A stretch of DNA of 64,000 nucleotides from Lota lota (lineage: Eukaryota > Chordata > Actinopteri > Gadiformes > Lotidae): assembly GCA_026745465.1 (NCBI GenBank), contig JACYXH010000310.1, forward strand, positions 3,524,001 through 3,588,000. Reading direction: 5' to 3'. This document shows, piece after piece, positions 30,987 through 51,841 of the stretch (positions are counted from its first letter, which is position 1; each line of letters opens with the position of its first letter). Both the position numbers and the translations under genes were made by a program. The notes below the pieces were generated by a model, which saw only the letters and a list, made by a program, of their open reading frames with translations, had not been told where the DNA came from and did not search any database.

Positions 30987-32544
30987 CATGAAGTTATGAA
31001 ATAAAGATAGGGATGGTTACATCATGGACATACAAACCTGGAATCCTCAAAGCCCCTGAGGACTGACAACCATTATGAAGGAAGATCGTCAACAGCTTAG
31101 TTAACATGAACAATATTGGGTATGGGTCGCTCACGATTCAGTCTTGCACTCCAAATTCCAGAAAAACTAAAGTCAAGAAGAACTTTGCAGGTAGCTTCGC
31201 TCTGCTCCATGCGGCTCTGGTGCATTTGAGTTGGTATATAAAAGGCTGTTTACTTTTTTTTGGGAGCGTTTGTCTTCTTGTTTTCCAACACTGTTTGAAA
31301 TAATAGGTCTGAAATGGAGCAACATGAGCATTGCCATTGCCTCATATGTTGAGCTTTCCTACATAACCAACTCAGAATAGGGAAACCAAGGTTGAAACAG
31401 CAGAGTAATGATCACCATCATACTAATATCAGCACACAGGGGATTTCCACGGGATCGATTCACAGATACGGTTTTGATTCCAGTAGGGACTCGATTCCAT
31501 TCGTCGGGAAAAACACAAAGTGGAAGAATGTGAAGAGACAACCTGCTTCCATACATTCCAGTGCCTTTCTCAACAGCCCTTTCAGGTGAATTTAAACACT
31601 CGGATTTGCGAGTCTATCACCATGCGGCCACTCATGCTCACCAGGACCCCATACGGTCGCCCTCAGCCAAGCGCCAAGCGACCAAGGATGGGTCGGAAAA
31701 AAACAACAGTGAATGTGGACAGGATGATAAGAGAGTGCAGTAAAGCTATCAGACGGAGTTCAGATGTTTGCCCACTTCATCTGGGTACTTTTAGAGGCGT
31801 AGAATATAGGGGTAGAGTTGCAGTGGTGTGGGAGCTGAGGTGGGGTGGTGGTCGGTAGTGGTGGTGATGGGGGAGTGGTTGGATGCTAGTTACAGTGATA
31901 GAAATGGCTGTGTGATCCTCCATTATCTGTCTTCCCTTCCCTCATAATGTACCATCCTCTCTCGCCCCCATCGATTGTAGCCACTGTGCGCTGTCATTAA
32001 ATCAATACTTCCTAGAAGAGGAATGCTTTGTGTATGAACAGTCCTTGCCCTTACTATCGATGACGGCAGTGGCGGCAGCCGCGGCAGCCGTATTAGCAGC
32101 AATGAAATGGATAAGGATGAAACCAAAGACCAGTCGAGCGCATAGGGATGGCATTTATTTTCTGCTCGCTGCAGCCCCATTCTATTATGCATGTGTTTGT
32201 CATCAAATCACCAAAACAAAAAAGGAAGAATGCTGCAGACATCGTGGGCCACTGAGCACAATGTCTCCCGACAGCAGATTATTCTCTCTTTTGTCTCAAG
32301 GATGAAGGTCACTTCCAGGACATACCATATCCCTGAACACTGGCACACACAATAAGATACTCAAATTTACAATGGAGACAAGCACGACTTTGACTTGATA
32401 GATTTGGACAATTTTTCTTGTTCGCAGGAGAAAACCTTGACGTAAAACTCCACAACAAAAAGCAAGACTGAGGTGGTGCTTCAGTACATACCGAATTATC
32501 TGCGTTGAAACAGTGCATCACTACCCATGCACAACAGCCAGTAG
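30984..32544. other. Non-coding stretch
   Basis: No recognised gene. The frame at 31520-31858 contains a basic AT-hook-like phrase (KRPRMGRKKT) but ends in a GT-rich simple sequence and resembles no protein I know. Repeated gattc motifs near 31453-31497 (cgattcac, tgattcc, cgattcc) may be a scrap of a dispersed repeat. A gcngc patch lies at 32065-32100. Confidence 0.5.
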
Positions 32545-32620
32545 GACGCTGGGGATCACACCGGAAAGCATCAAGGTGTCAGGTCACCGGCTGTTTCACC
32601 TGAGCCACTGTGGTGCTTCT
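32545..32620 (-). mobile_element. tRNA-derived SINE head, diverged
   Basis: On the minus strand cacagtggctcaggtg (box A like, about 32601-32616) is followed 40-odd bases later by ccggtgtgatcccc (box B like, 32550-32563), then tgttgtgcatgggtagtg. The spacing and order fit a Pol III SINE promoter. There is no CCA end or acceptor stem, so it is not a functional tRNA gene. Confidence 0.45.
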
Positions 32621-34768
<2,148 letters not shown>

Positions 34769-34815
34769 ACGTGACCCAATTTGCCCCCGGGGATCAATTA
34801 AATATTTCTGAATTT
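34769..34815 (+). mobile_element. LINE 3' tail scrap
   Basis: The phrase acccaatttgcccccgggga followed by tcaattaaatatttctgaat closely parallels the 'caatttccctcggggatcaataaagtatttctga' ending shared by many teleost L2-type LINEs. Only the tail is recognisable. Confidence 0.45.
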
Positions 34816-35428
34816 AAAATGTTTCATTATCTAAATGTTCTGAATCAGAACAGGCGGGGGTATAATACATACAATCCTCAAATAAATATTGAAAACACAG
34901 TGTCAAGCCTGTTCGCAAGATTGGACAAGGACATGCATTGTGGCCACTGACAAATACTGATTTGACAAACTGTAGGTCACTCACACACGTGTATGCACGC
35001 ACATAACACACATCATGTTTATAATAGAAGATAAGAGTAGAATATTACATTATTCATTTTATAAGAAATTAAATTAACAGCAACAAAGAAAATGACTGAA
35101 TGATCTTTTGATTTATTTAAACAGAATACCAATGGTTGGTTGGTCAATGCAATACAGACAATTATCAAACAGAGAAATGTTTAGTATACCATACTAGATG
35201 GATGGACGTTTGCATCGTAGCCTAGCGCCTATGGAAACGCTGAGGAATACACTGTGACCACAACTTAACCACCCAACCCCCAATTGTATGATGTATCCAT
35301 TTGTTCCGAATATCAACCAAAAAATATTTGCATTGAAATATAGACCTCATTAAATGTAACCTTAAATCATTATTCACAACCACAGTATTAGCCATAACAC
35401 CTCTCCTCTCTAGTTTAAAAGGATTTGA
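34816..35428. other. Non-coding stretch
   Basis: AT-rich unique DNA with nothing recognised. Confidence 0.6.
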
Positions 35429-35580
35429 ATGGCTAGTACTGCTAGCACTGCCCATGGCTAGCAGCACTGTTTATGGCTAACACTGTTTGTTATGGCTAGT
35501 GAGGTTCATGGCTAGCCTCGTTTATGGCTAGTCTAGGTCATGACTAGCACTGTTCAATTCTAGGGCTGTTTCGCGGCTAG
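35429..35580. repeat. GGCTAG minisatellite
   Basis: Seven phased copies beginning atggctag (or atgactag) start at 35429, 35454, 35473, 35492, 35508, 35524 and 35540. The intervals are 25, 19, 19, 16, 16 and 16 bases, often followed by cactgttt or aggtt. A final ggctag closes the array at 35580. The steady shortening suggests unit loss during expansion. Confidence 0.88.

Positions 35581-39120
<3,540 letters not shown>

Positions 39121-39149
<29 letters not shown>
39121..39149. repeat. (CA)n microsatellite
   Basis: A 29-base CA run followed by tatatcc. Confidence 0.95.
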
Positions 39150-39153
<4 letters not shown>

Positions 39154-39371
39154 CCATACACACATGCTCACGCACACCTTTCTAGAATAATACAAGGCTG
39201 TCTGGTGCGCATGGCTTCTTTTCCTCAAACTTTTCCGGCTCACGCTCCACTGGTCAGTGTGTCTTATCGAGCGTTTTGAAAGCGCAGTGGGCACCACTAT
39301 GCTTGAAAGTGAAGACGCTTTCTGGAGAAGGTGGCTGTTCAGGGCAGCCGAGACATATAAATGAAAAGGGA

Positions 39372-39372
<1 letters not shown>

Positions 39373-39453
<81 letters not shown>
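39373..39453. repeat. (TG)n microsatellite, 81 bp
   Basis: A pure TG run between 'aaagggaa' and 'aagattgtc'. Confidence 0.97.
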
Positions 39454-39457
<4 letters not shown>

Positions 39458-42318
39458 TTGTCTGCGTGTGTGCATACTGCTGGCAAATTCTGTTCTATAT
39501 CTGTAACCGTCCTGTAATGTCTGGGGTCAATATGACCAATTCAATGTTTAACAGTTTTAAAACACTGGTTGTTTCGCCTCGAAACTTCTTGACTTTTCCT
39601 AATTTGATGAGGGGAATCTGGTGAACATGAAATGAATATCATGATATGCCAACGTCTTGTACACGCCACACAAAGATGATGTTTGGGGTCGATTCGAGCC
39701 CAGGCTATGAGACTGCATGGAAACACCTAAAAGGCTGAAAATCATAACATTTTACACATCTTTGTTCTACATTCGTTTTTATTTTACTTGAGTTAAGCGG
39801 CTTTCAAAGGCAATTTCATAAACATTCCCAGACCCCACAGCCGGAACTAGTGAGATAATTGTAGCTGCTTTGAGAAATCAGAAGGCAGTTGTCGGGGACC
39901 GCAGGGGAGGGGCAAACACATCAAGAGGGTCATCTAGCCCTCTGAACCTTTGATTACATTTGTCTGATTGATTTGGTTCATGAACACCAGATGCAGATTC
40001 AACAGCACTACTTTTGCCATATTCTTTTATTCTGGCAGTGGCAAGGAGAATGTGAGTGACTGAGGATGATGTTGAAGAAGACGACCCTACTGACACAGCT
40101 ACGGCAATATTTCCAGCCAACTAATATTATACTATGAAATACATCACCACGGTACCGGTATGGGTGATCATGCCATCATAACCGTTTCCCGGCTTCACTT
40201 AAACATCAGTTACCAATATCATTTGGCAAAATCCCTTCCTTGTACCTATTCTGCTTCACAGCATTTAGCGTGGGCTTGCCTGCCACGGTAGAAAATGGAT
40301 GTCGAGACGGTTACGATGGGTTTATTCACCCAGACCATTATTCTCCTTTAAAGTGGCCACAACATGTACTCCTAGGTCCAAATTGGGTAGTAGTTCAATA
40401 GCTTGTAGTTCAATAACTTAAATCCCACGATATAGATCCCAAAAAATGAAAATATGTTTAAATGTAGGTATTTTTCATATATTTGAGGCCCAAAAAATAT
40501 TTTTTGCTCCCATCTAGCATACGCCTGTATTACGTAGTTATGACACATGCCTGCACTGGCGTTAAACAGACAAGTATTTCTTCCAATTAGATTGGCATTT
40601 GTCAAATTTAACTCATAGCACGGTGATTGACAGCTAGCTTTGGTTTTTGACAGATTCAAATATCCAAATAAACCTCAAGTTTAATGCAGATGCCTCTAAA
40701 AATATGTTTGAAAAATGCCATCTGACTTCCGTTGGATAGGGCCATAACTTTTATTTTGCTTGGCCATCCCGGGGTAACTCCTGGGATAAGAGAACTACAT
40801 TTATTCCAAAATGTCCACTGGCTTTCCTCCATAACAGATCGGTGTGTGATCTCATTAAGACTCTCGCTATTATGAGTTGGATGTGAGCCATCAGCACCAC
40901 TTGGGATTGGCTGTTGACTGCTAGATTGTTCTCAGTATATTTCCCCTTGAGAATGTCCATATTTAGACTACTCTTTGTCTGACGTCAGGTAGGCTTCCCC
41001 CTTGTGGTACAGGGGGGTGGGGGGGAGGCATTGATGAAGCGTAAAGATTGGGAAGGGGGCAGAGCTTTCACTATCGCTAGCAGCCCGAGTAATTAGCATC
41101 TGTTCAGCCATGCTTCATGTTTTTGTCTGTTTTGCCCATGAAAACGATTAGGTGCTAATTTTGCCATCTTTATTTTATTCCTTCATTTACCCTTTGCATG
41201 AATACAAAAACAAATTCAACAAATGCTCACTCTTGAGCTATCCGGTCTCCTCCTAAAACTGGCAAAGGTAATTGGCAAAGCAATCATTATCATCGTTATA
41301 GAGGCCTATACTTACCATAGCTTTTCTTTTCAACACTTGCAGTGCTATAAATATATTGCAACAATCCTCTTCCTGCGTACCTAAGTCTTTCGGGAAGACT
41401 TTTCTAACAGCCCAAAGCAGCTCTGTGGCTCAGACGATTAAGAAACTTTAAAAAGTTACAACAAAATAAAATGCTGCAGTCAAATATATACTATATTAAC
41501 CCTCTGATAGAGAGGTTGTTTTTCACCTTGGTTTGTATATAGTCTGTCTGTCTGTCTCTCTGTCTGTGTGTCAATGTATTATATAAAGAATGCCAAACAA
41601 GGCCCAGAATATTGTTCCCCGAGGGGCAGCTAGGAATGTAATTATTTCATTAGAAAAGCAGCAGACGTGTGCCTGTGTGTGCTGGCGCGCACACCTGTGT
41701 GTCTGTACATGTGTGTGGGTTTGTAAGTGTGCTTGTTTGTCGAAGGGAAGTGCCTTGTGGCAAATACACAATCCACAGCTGCCAGTGACCTGTGTCTGAC
41801 TGTTTGATCGAAGAAGGAAATCAAAAATAAAACAACGGACCCATGAAAACAAATTTCTTCTAGTACGTCTACTATGAAATACATCTTGTACATCGCGACG
41901 TCAAAACACATTTTAGACGCATAGGACCGTTGGAATGTTATTAAATTTGTAGTAATGGTTTCTTGGTCATTGCTTAGTAATTAATCGTGAAATGGTTTGA
42001 CTTTATGGGGAGCTATTGTTGATTTTGAAACTGCCCCAGCGTTTCAAAAGACGTGGCAAAACTATGTTTTCAAAAGCCTAGGTTACGGTATATTTACGTT
42101 GATTTAGGATTTTACAGTACTACAACTCTCTTGGGTCCTCTCAATATGGTAGTGGAGTATCGCCAAACAGAAAATGCCATGATGCATTCTGTTGTACAAG
42201 TTTCATAGGTGACTGCTTGAAGAATGTTCCATTAGGAACCATCAAAGTGCCATTAAACAGCACTGAGTTCGAGCAGCCGCCATAATGGAAGGACAAGTGG
42301 GACCAAGGGACCTTTTGT
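39454..42318. other. Non-coding stretch
   Basis: No gene recognised. An exact TGATTGACAG motif lies at 40624-40633. A box-A-like gtggctcagacgattaag lies near 41423-41440 without a matching box B. A G-rich patch is at 41009-41026. The block at 41080-41300 is listed separately. Confidence 0.55.
41080..41300. promoter_or_regulatory. Enhancer-like block
   Basis: Unique sequence with gagtaattagcatc, cgattaggtgctaattttgc and long T-rich unique segments. No open frame or repeat. Strongly enhancer-like in appearance, but conservation could not be checked. Confidence 0.28.
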
Positions 42319-42333
42319 CCCCCCCCCCCCCCC
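42319..42333. repeat. Poly-C run, 15 bases
   Basis: Fifteen consecutive C after 'ccttttgt'. Confidence 0.95.
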
Positions 42334-44074
<1,741 letters not shown>

Positions 44075-44610
44075 AGTGAGAGAGACAATAGCTAGATACT
44101 ACTTCACGTTTTTTGTCACCCTATCTCTTCAATCTGCATACAAATAACACGATTTGACAGTTTCAAACTTTATTTATATATATAAAACTGCATCCAGGTG
44201 CCTGGGGGCATACATCCAACTAATGAGAGATGGTTTTGATTACAGTAAACATTTGGCTGCATGAACACATACACCTGTAAACACACTGAATACATTGCTA
44301 CACATACAAAGTAGTATATGTAATTAACTCAAAATAACAATAATGGTTGTCTCAGTTCACAACTAAATTGGCCACGTTCTGGGTGAAGTTGATGAGGTGA
44401 TGCTACTTGGCCTTGAACACACCAAGTAGATTCTTCCTCACCCTAGGACACCATATCACACACCATCCTCATCCATTGATTATGTCCTGAAAGTAGCAAA
44501 CACAAAACAAATTGCAAGCACAATCATTAAATTGCACACATATTACACTGTACTTATTCTTAGTTGAAATACATTTTATTATATTTTTGATTCAGGTTTT
44601 AAAAAATGCT
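44075..44610. other. Non-coding flank of the hAT relic
   Basis: This may be the 3' flank or UTR of the minus-strand transposase relic. A minus-strand AATAAA (plus tttatt, 44169-44174) is present about 440 bases past its last codons. No terminal inverted repeat or target duplication could be identified by eye. Confidence 0.35.
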
Positions 44611-45701
44611 TACCTATTTGTTTTCTGGCCGGATGTCTGACACCGTTTTTCCGTGGTCAGTCCGTCAATGTCTGGCTTTAGGTCTTGTGCTGTGTGATCC
44701 GTAAAGCAGCGTGGAGGTTCTCATCGGTGATGCGTGATCTGTGCTTCGTCTTGTTTAGATTCAAACATCTCCAAAACATCTGTTCACACAGGTAGGTGCT
44801 CCCAAACATGGCCAGAATACGGGCAGCATGAAGTCGGAGCTGTGGCATCAAAGCAGGGGGCAGTAGACGGTAAAAGTCCTCGATTGCAGCATCCTGGAAC
44901 TTTGCTCTCAGGCCACTATTGCTTTGAAGCTCTATTAACTCCATCTGAAGGAGATGGGGTGCACTGTCGACGTCGGCGGTGAAAGGATTGGCAAAGATGG
45001 CAAAGCCTGAGTGCTGTGTTCTAAAGTCAATCAAATTAATTAATTAAACGGTTCACCTTGGTAGCCAACTGACCGCATGAAAAAGCACCGGGAACTGGAA
45101 AGTGGGCAAGATTGTCCTGTTCCATTTGGGACTTCCATAGGTGCAGTTTACGCTGGAAAGCTGTGATCATGTCAGACATCTGCGTGATGACTTGTTTGCG
45201 TCCCTGCAGCCTCTGATTCAGTTGGAAAGTTGCAAAATCACACAGCCAGGTTGGATCCGACAGTTCAGGCAAGGGTTTTCCTTTACTTTGCATGAAAAGT
45301 GCAATTTCTTCCCTAAGCTCAATTTTTTTTTGAGGACCGCGCTCCTACTCAGCCACCTTACTTCTGTATGGTATGGCACATCTCCATGCTCCGACCCCAC
45401 GCCCTTCAAAAACAGCTGGAACTGGGGGTGATTCAGGCCACGCGCCCGAATGAAGTTGACTGTTTTGATGACCGTGGTCATTATATCATCCAGTTCCAGA
45501 ACCTTTCCACACAGAGCTTCTTGGTGGATAATGCATTGATAAGTAATCAGTGTGTGGCAGTTACGTTTTTGCATTTTCTCCTTCACTAGTCCAACCAGGC
45601 CTGTTTTTTTGTCCACACATTGCACGTGCGCCATCGGTAGTTAGCCCTACCAACGTTTCCCAGGGTAAATGCGTGCACAATTGGACTTTGGCGTATGCAC
45701 T
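44611..45701 (-). pseudogene. hAT transposase relic, GTF2IRD2-like
   Basis: On the minus strand, recognisable coding runs from about 45701 ([20 protein letters not shown], with a catalytic-type Asp in TTDGA) through [16 protein letters not shown] and [13 protein letters not shown]. It continues through [20 protein letters not shown] and the C-terminal hAT dimerisation motif [11 protein letters not shown]...[20 protein letters not shown], ending near 44611. This is the layout of hAT-family transposases and of the transposase-derived half of GTF2IRD2. The frame is broken about four times: at an A7 run (45604-45610), at an A9 run (45323-45331), near 45035-45060 and near 44690-44700. The N-terminal third (BED finger region) is not found. 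It is a dead copy, though few substitutions destroy its motifs. Confidence 0.85.
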
Positions 45702-46395
45702 GCACGCATTTTGAAAGTGTGAAATTGTGTTTTTTGTACGCAGATTGATGAGATAGTTATTTAAGATAGTATGGTCGTTATTGAATTGGCTACATTTGAA
45801 ACCGTTTTATACAACAATTTTATTACACTGGTTTTTTTCACCCTCACCCTCTCCTCTGCCCCATATATCTGTAATACCTGAGCATTTGGATCCAGGGATC
45901 TGCTTGCTTGATTTTGCAGACAGTAAGATGGGGGTTGGAGTGGTGGGGTAGGAGGGTGGGAGGTGTGACAGACTTTGGGATCCTCTAGAGGGCAGTGTAA
46001 TTACAATGCATTGGTCCAGTAGGGCAGCGTGTGCATGGCATGGACAGTGAGTGCTTAGCGTCTGTCATTATTCTTGTTCAGTTAAACTTGGCCCTTAAGT
46101 AGTGGTATTTCCTTGACTTTAGAAGTAAAGAAAAGGACAAGGATTTTGAAATTACACCAAAAAAATTACACCATTGAAAAAGACCAAATAAAATGACTAT
46201 ATTTGCATCTCATCAAAGGAGGAAGAAGGACGAATGACACATCGTCAAGGTACTGACACCAAACTTGCTGGGAAATTCAATTGTGCTGAAATGCTCCTGA
46301 AAGTGCGAGCCCCCTCCCTCAATTAATCATTAATTTACCAGCACATTCAAAGTTCAATTCATCCATCCTTAACCTCTCTCTCTCTCTCGTTGCAG
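45702..46395. other. Non-coding stretch
   Basis: No gene recognised. It contains the CTCF-like site at 45982-45995, a G-rich patch at 45928-45965 and a CT-rich tract ending at the acceptor-like site 46373-46395. Confidence 0.5.
45982..45995 (+). promoter_or_regulatory. CTCF-like site
   Basis: cctctagagggcag matches CCASNAGRKGGCRS with a single mismatch (T for A at position 3). Same orientation as the site at 26086-26099, so by convergent-orientation logic the two would not form a loop pair. Confidence 0.35.
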
Positions 46396-46547
46396 CATTA
46401 CCCCAGCGTCGCAGGTTCAGGCGAGGTGCACTACACACAAAAAAAGCCACTGACAAGTTGAGGAGAACAGAAAAAATGAAAAACGGCCATTGTTCTTTCA
46501 AAGACGAGAAAATTGGGGGAAAATCTCAAAGGAAGCGCTTTCTTACT
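46396..46547 (+). other. Candidate 152-bp internal exon
   Basis: A strong acceptor (ctctctctctcgttgcag, ending 46395) and a consensus donor (GTGAGT, 46548-46553) flank 152 bases. One frame is open throughout: two bases, then 50 codons, ending in phase 0. The peptide is extremely basic (for example LPQRRRFRRGALHTKKATDK and KSQRKRF), about a third Lys plus Arg. I recognise no family. The pyrimidine tract is itself simple CT sequence and the interval is A-rich, so chance is a serious alternative. No partner exons in matching phase were proven. Confidence 0.3.
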
Positions 46548-47609
46548 GTGAGTACAGAGAGATAAGAAGCCATAAGGCGATGGGATCAATTCTCTCCCTC
46601 AAGGCCCTGTGTGCTTTTTCCTTGGGCTTAAATGCTGAGGGATTGTCAAGAAGGGAAGGGTGAAATAGCAAGGTATTTTACCATCTGTGAAATAAAACGG
46701 CAAGTGTGTGTTTTGGTGACAGTGATGAACCAACGTTGCTCCTTAATCACTTATTAATTAAACCACAGTAAAAGTTCAGTCAGGAGGAAGACTCTTCTTC
46801 TTCAGTTTAACTGAATGGGATTGCTGCTGTTAAAGAGTGGTCCCCCATGTTAAATTCAGTGTGAAACATTTTAAACTACACGTTGATTCTTCACTCGTGG
46901 CAATGGATCATTGTGCTAATGTATGGTGTTTTTTGTTTCACTTTGTTGTCAATGAAAGTTTTTTTATTTCTTTGCACAGTATGTACACTATAAGTGAGTC
47001 TTACAGTTTGTATTTCCGCTGTATTCAATGGTGATGTTAGAGAGAAACTTGAAGACATTCCAACAACTCTTCACACAGCCTTAATCTATAGTGATGACTG
47101 CTATTGAACTCTCTACGGCAATGACAGACGATTGCCGAGGCCACACATTGTACCTGAAGTGAACTAAAACTGCATCAATTCAGGCCCAGCGAATATTTGC
47201 TTCGCAAGACCATTCTGATCTTGGAAGTTCACATTCTGGTTCTCTCTGCAGATCAGTATGGCTTCAAGTCCGTTTGGAGCCTCTCCCAAAAAGTTTTAAA
47301 TGATAGATCGGAATACCAAACCCTAAAATAACTTATGTTATAAAACGATGTAGTGGGATACGTAGTAGTGCTATTGATCCTGGCCCAAATCTTGACAAAG
47401 TTTTAAAAATGTAGGAGACTATATTGTCTCAAATTGCACTCTACACATGCTTGCATATATTCCCTGTTATCGGTAGATTTGGGATTACCAGGTAACATCA
47501 ATCAGATAATGGCTACACCTCCCCCAAATCTGATCAAATGCAAGTGGGAGTGCCTTGTGCAAGAGAGACTGAACTGCAACATAGCCCCACCCCTAATTGA
47601 AAATAAAAA

Positions 47610-47613
<4 letters not shown>
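46548..47613. other. Non-coding stretch
   Basis: AT-rich DNA, nothing recognised. Confidence 0.6.

Positions 47614-47658
<45 letters not shown>
47614..47658. repeat. (AT)n microsatellite, 45 bp
   Basis: A pure AT run, the only long one in the window. It is self-complementary and could extrude as a cruciform. Confidence 0.96.
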
Positions 47659-50104
<2,446 letters not shown>

Positions 50105-50123
50105 CCCCCCCCCCCCCCCCCAC

Positions 50124-50155
<32 letters not shown>

Positions 50156-50158
50156 CTA
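50105..50158. repeat. Poly-C (17) with CA/C-rich flank
   Basis: Seventeen C are followed by acgcacccc and (CA)n blocks alternating with C5. Confidence 0.93.
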
Positions 50159-51357
50159 CAGAGAGGTTAACAATAGCATCGAATCAAGAGTTTATTTGTT
50201 TGCCAATGTTTAATACGAACACAACTCAATGGGTGTCACCTGACAAAAAGCCTTTTTGTTTTGTTGTTAGAATGGATAGATAGTATTCATATACACGAAA
50301 GTGGGTGATAAACATGACGATAAAATTAAATCCAGGACCATAATGTTACAAGAATAAAGTCAGAATTTCTTTGTTCTTTGTTTTAACAATATCCATTTCA
50401 ACACGGCCCTAAGGCTCTTTTGGACTGGCTCTCTCGCTTGACTCACTTTAGCAGCTCTAAATAATTTGAAGATGTTGGTCCTGTACTGCTCCGCATTCCT
50501 CAACAAAGGCTGCACTTCACGTTGACGCAACACACAGTGTAGCAGTACATTCTACTAAAGTACAATACACTGCACACTGCTTTATAAGACCATGACCCAT
50601 CTCCCAGTGTCAGAGAACCTTTAGAGTGAGGTCTCAGGTCACTGATTCATATGTTTTGTAAGATGTGGTTGGTTTGATACCTCAACGACTAAGAAAGATC
50701 CACAGAAAACCTTACACATGCAATGTAAGTAAAAAAAGACACGTTGCAACACTAAGACGAATTGATTAAGACAGAACCCTAACCCCGTACATGCATCCAG
50801 CAGGAGCGCCAGCACCGCCACTGGATTAAAAGTCCCACTACAATCAGCCATGAAAAATAAAGTTAGTTGGGCATCCCAAATTCTATTTGTTTTAAAAACA
50901 TATCTATCATTGGTTCCCCCTACTGCACCCGCCTCAATTGTTACATTGTCATTATTGTGTAAAAAAAATACTGAGGGCAAAATAGTGTTATGCTGTATAG
51001 AAGGATAAAAAAACATGACGATACTCTAGTTGGTATTAGCTCATGAATGGCTTTAGGCTAAATGTAGGAAGCATGTAGAGAAAAATCAACACAAGTGACT
51101 TAGTAATAGAAAGTATCCTACATATTTGACTGTGCATAACAGAAGCAGCAGTATAATGAAACACAGAAAGTGGGAAGGCTATAAATCGCAGACCGAAAAC
51201 TCTATTTGCGCTAACATTGTTACAAATATTTGCCTTGCCCACATAGTGCACTCACATGCTATTTGTTATTATGTTATATTGTTACACAATTTCTGTTGGA
51301 ATGAATGCACCAGAGGACTACTGGAATCAGTGATCACACTAAAACATCTCTGTGCCC
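50159..51357. other. Non-coding stretch
   Basis: AT-rich DNA, nothing recognised. Confidence 0.6.
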
Positions 51358-51424
51358 GTGCACATTAGCACTGTGTGCTCGCGCACATCAGCACCATGCT
51401 TGCGCACATCAACATTGTGCACCT
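51358..51424. repeat. Short minisatellite, 3 units of about 22 bp
   Basis: Units gtgcacattagcactgtgtg, gcgcacatcagcaccatgct and gcgcacatcaacattgtgca are tandem and diverged, each with a gcacat core. Confidence 0.8.
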
Positions 51425-51556
51425 CACAAAATCCTTAGCAATGCTGCTGGAACTAAATCCTTGGTGAAACACTGCATGTTAAAATGTTGTATTTGAAGTT
51501 ATTTTTAATAAACATTTGCTGAGTTTTAAATATATTTCAATGCCTCATGCCCGTCA

Positions 51557-51574
51557 GTGTGTGTGTGTGTGTAT

Positions 51575-51638
<64 letters not shown>
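51557..51638. repeat. (TG)n microsatellite with tat interruptions
   Basis: An 82-base TG run with two gta interruptions near its left end. Confidence 0.96.
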
Positions 51639-51641
<3 letters not shown>

Positions 51642-51702
51642 AACCATATTTACCCATCTGTATGCATAAATCTAGCGCTCATGTGGTCTGTCAAGGTGGT
51701 AT

Positions 51703-51750
51703 GAGTGAGTGAGTGAGTGAGTGAGTGAGTGAGTGAGTGAGTGAGTGAGT

Positions 51751-51838
<88 letters not shown>
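51703..51838. repeat. Compound (GAGT)n-(GA)n repeat
   Basis: About twelve GAGT units (51703-51750) pass directly into (GA)n to 51838, with one gagagt transition copy. The tetramer block could have arisen from the GA run by a substitution that then spread. Confidence 0.96.

Positions 51839-51841
<3 letters not shown>

Noticed and set aside
31520..31858. AT-hook-like basic protein
   Set aside because: The KRPRMGRKKT phrase is isolated, the frame ends in GT simple sequence, and a second frame is also open there.
41417..41445. tRNA-like box A (gtggctcagacgattaag)
   Set aside because: No box B within 30-60 bases, so neither a tRNA nor a supportable SINE.
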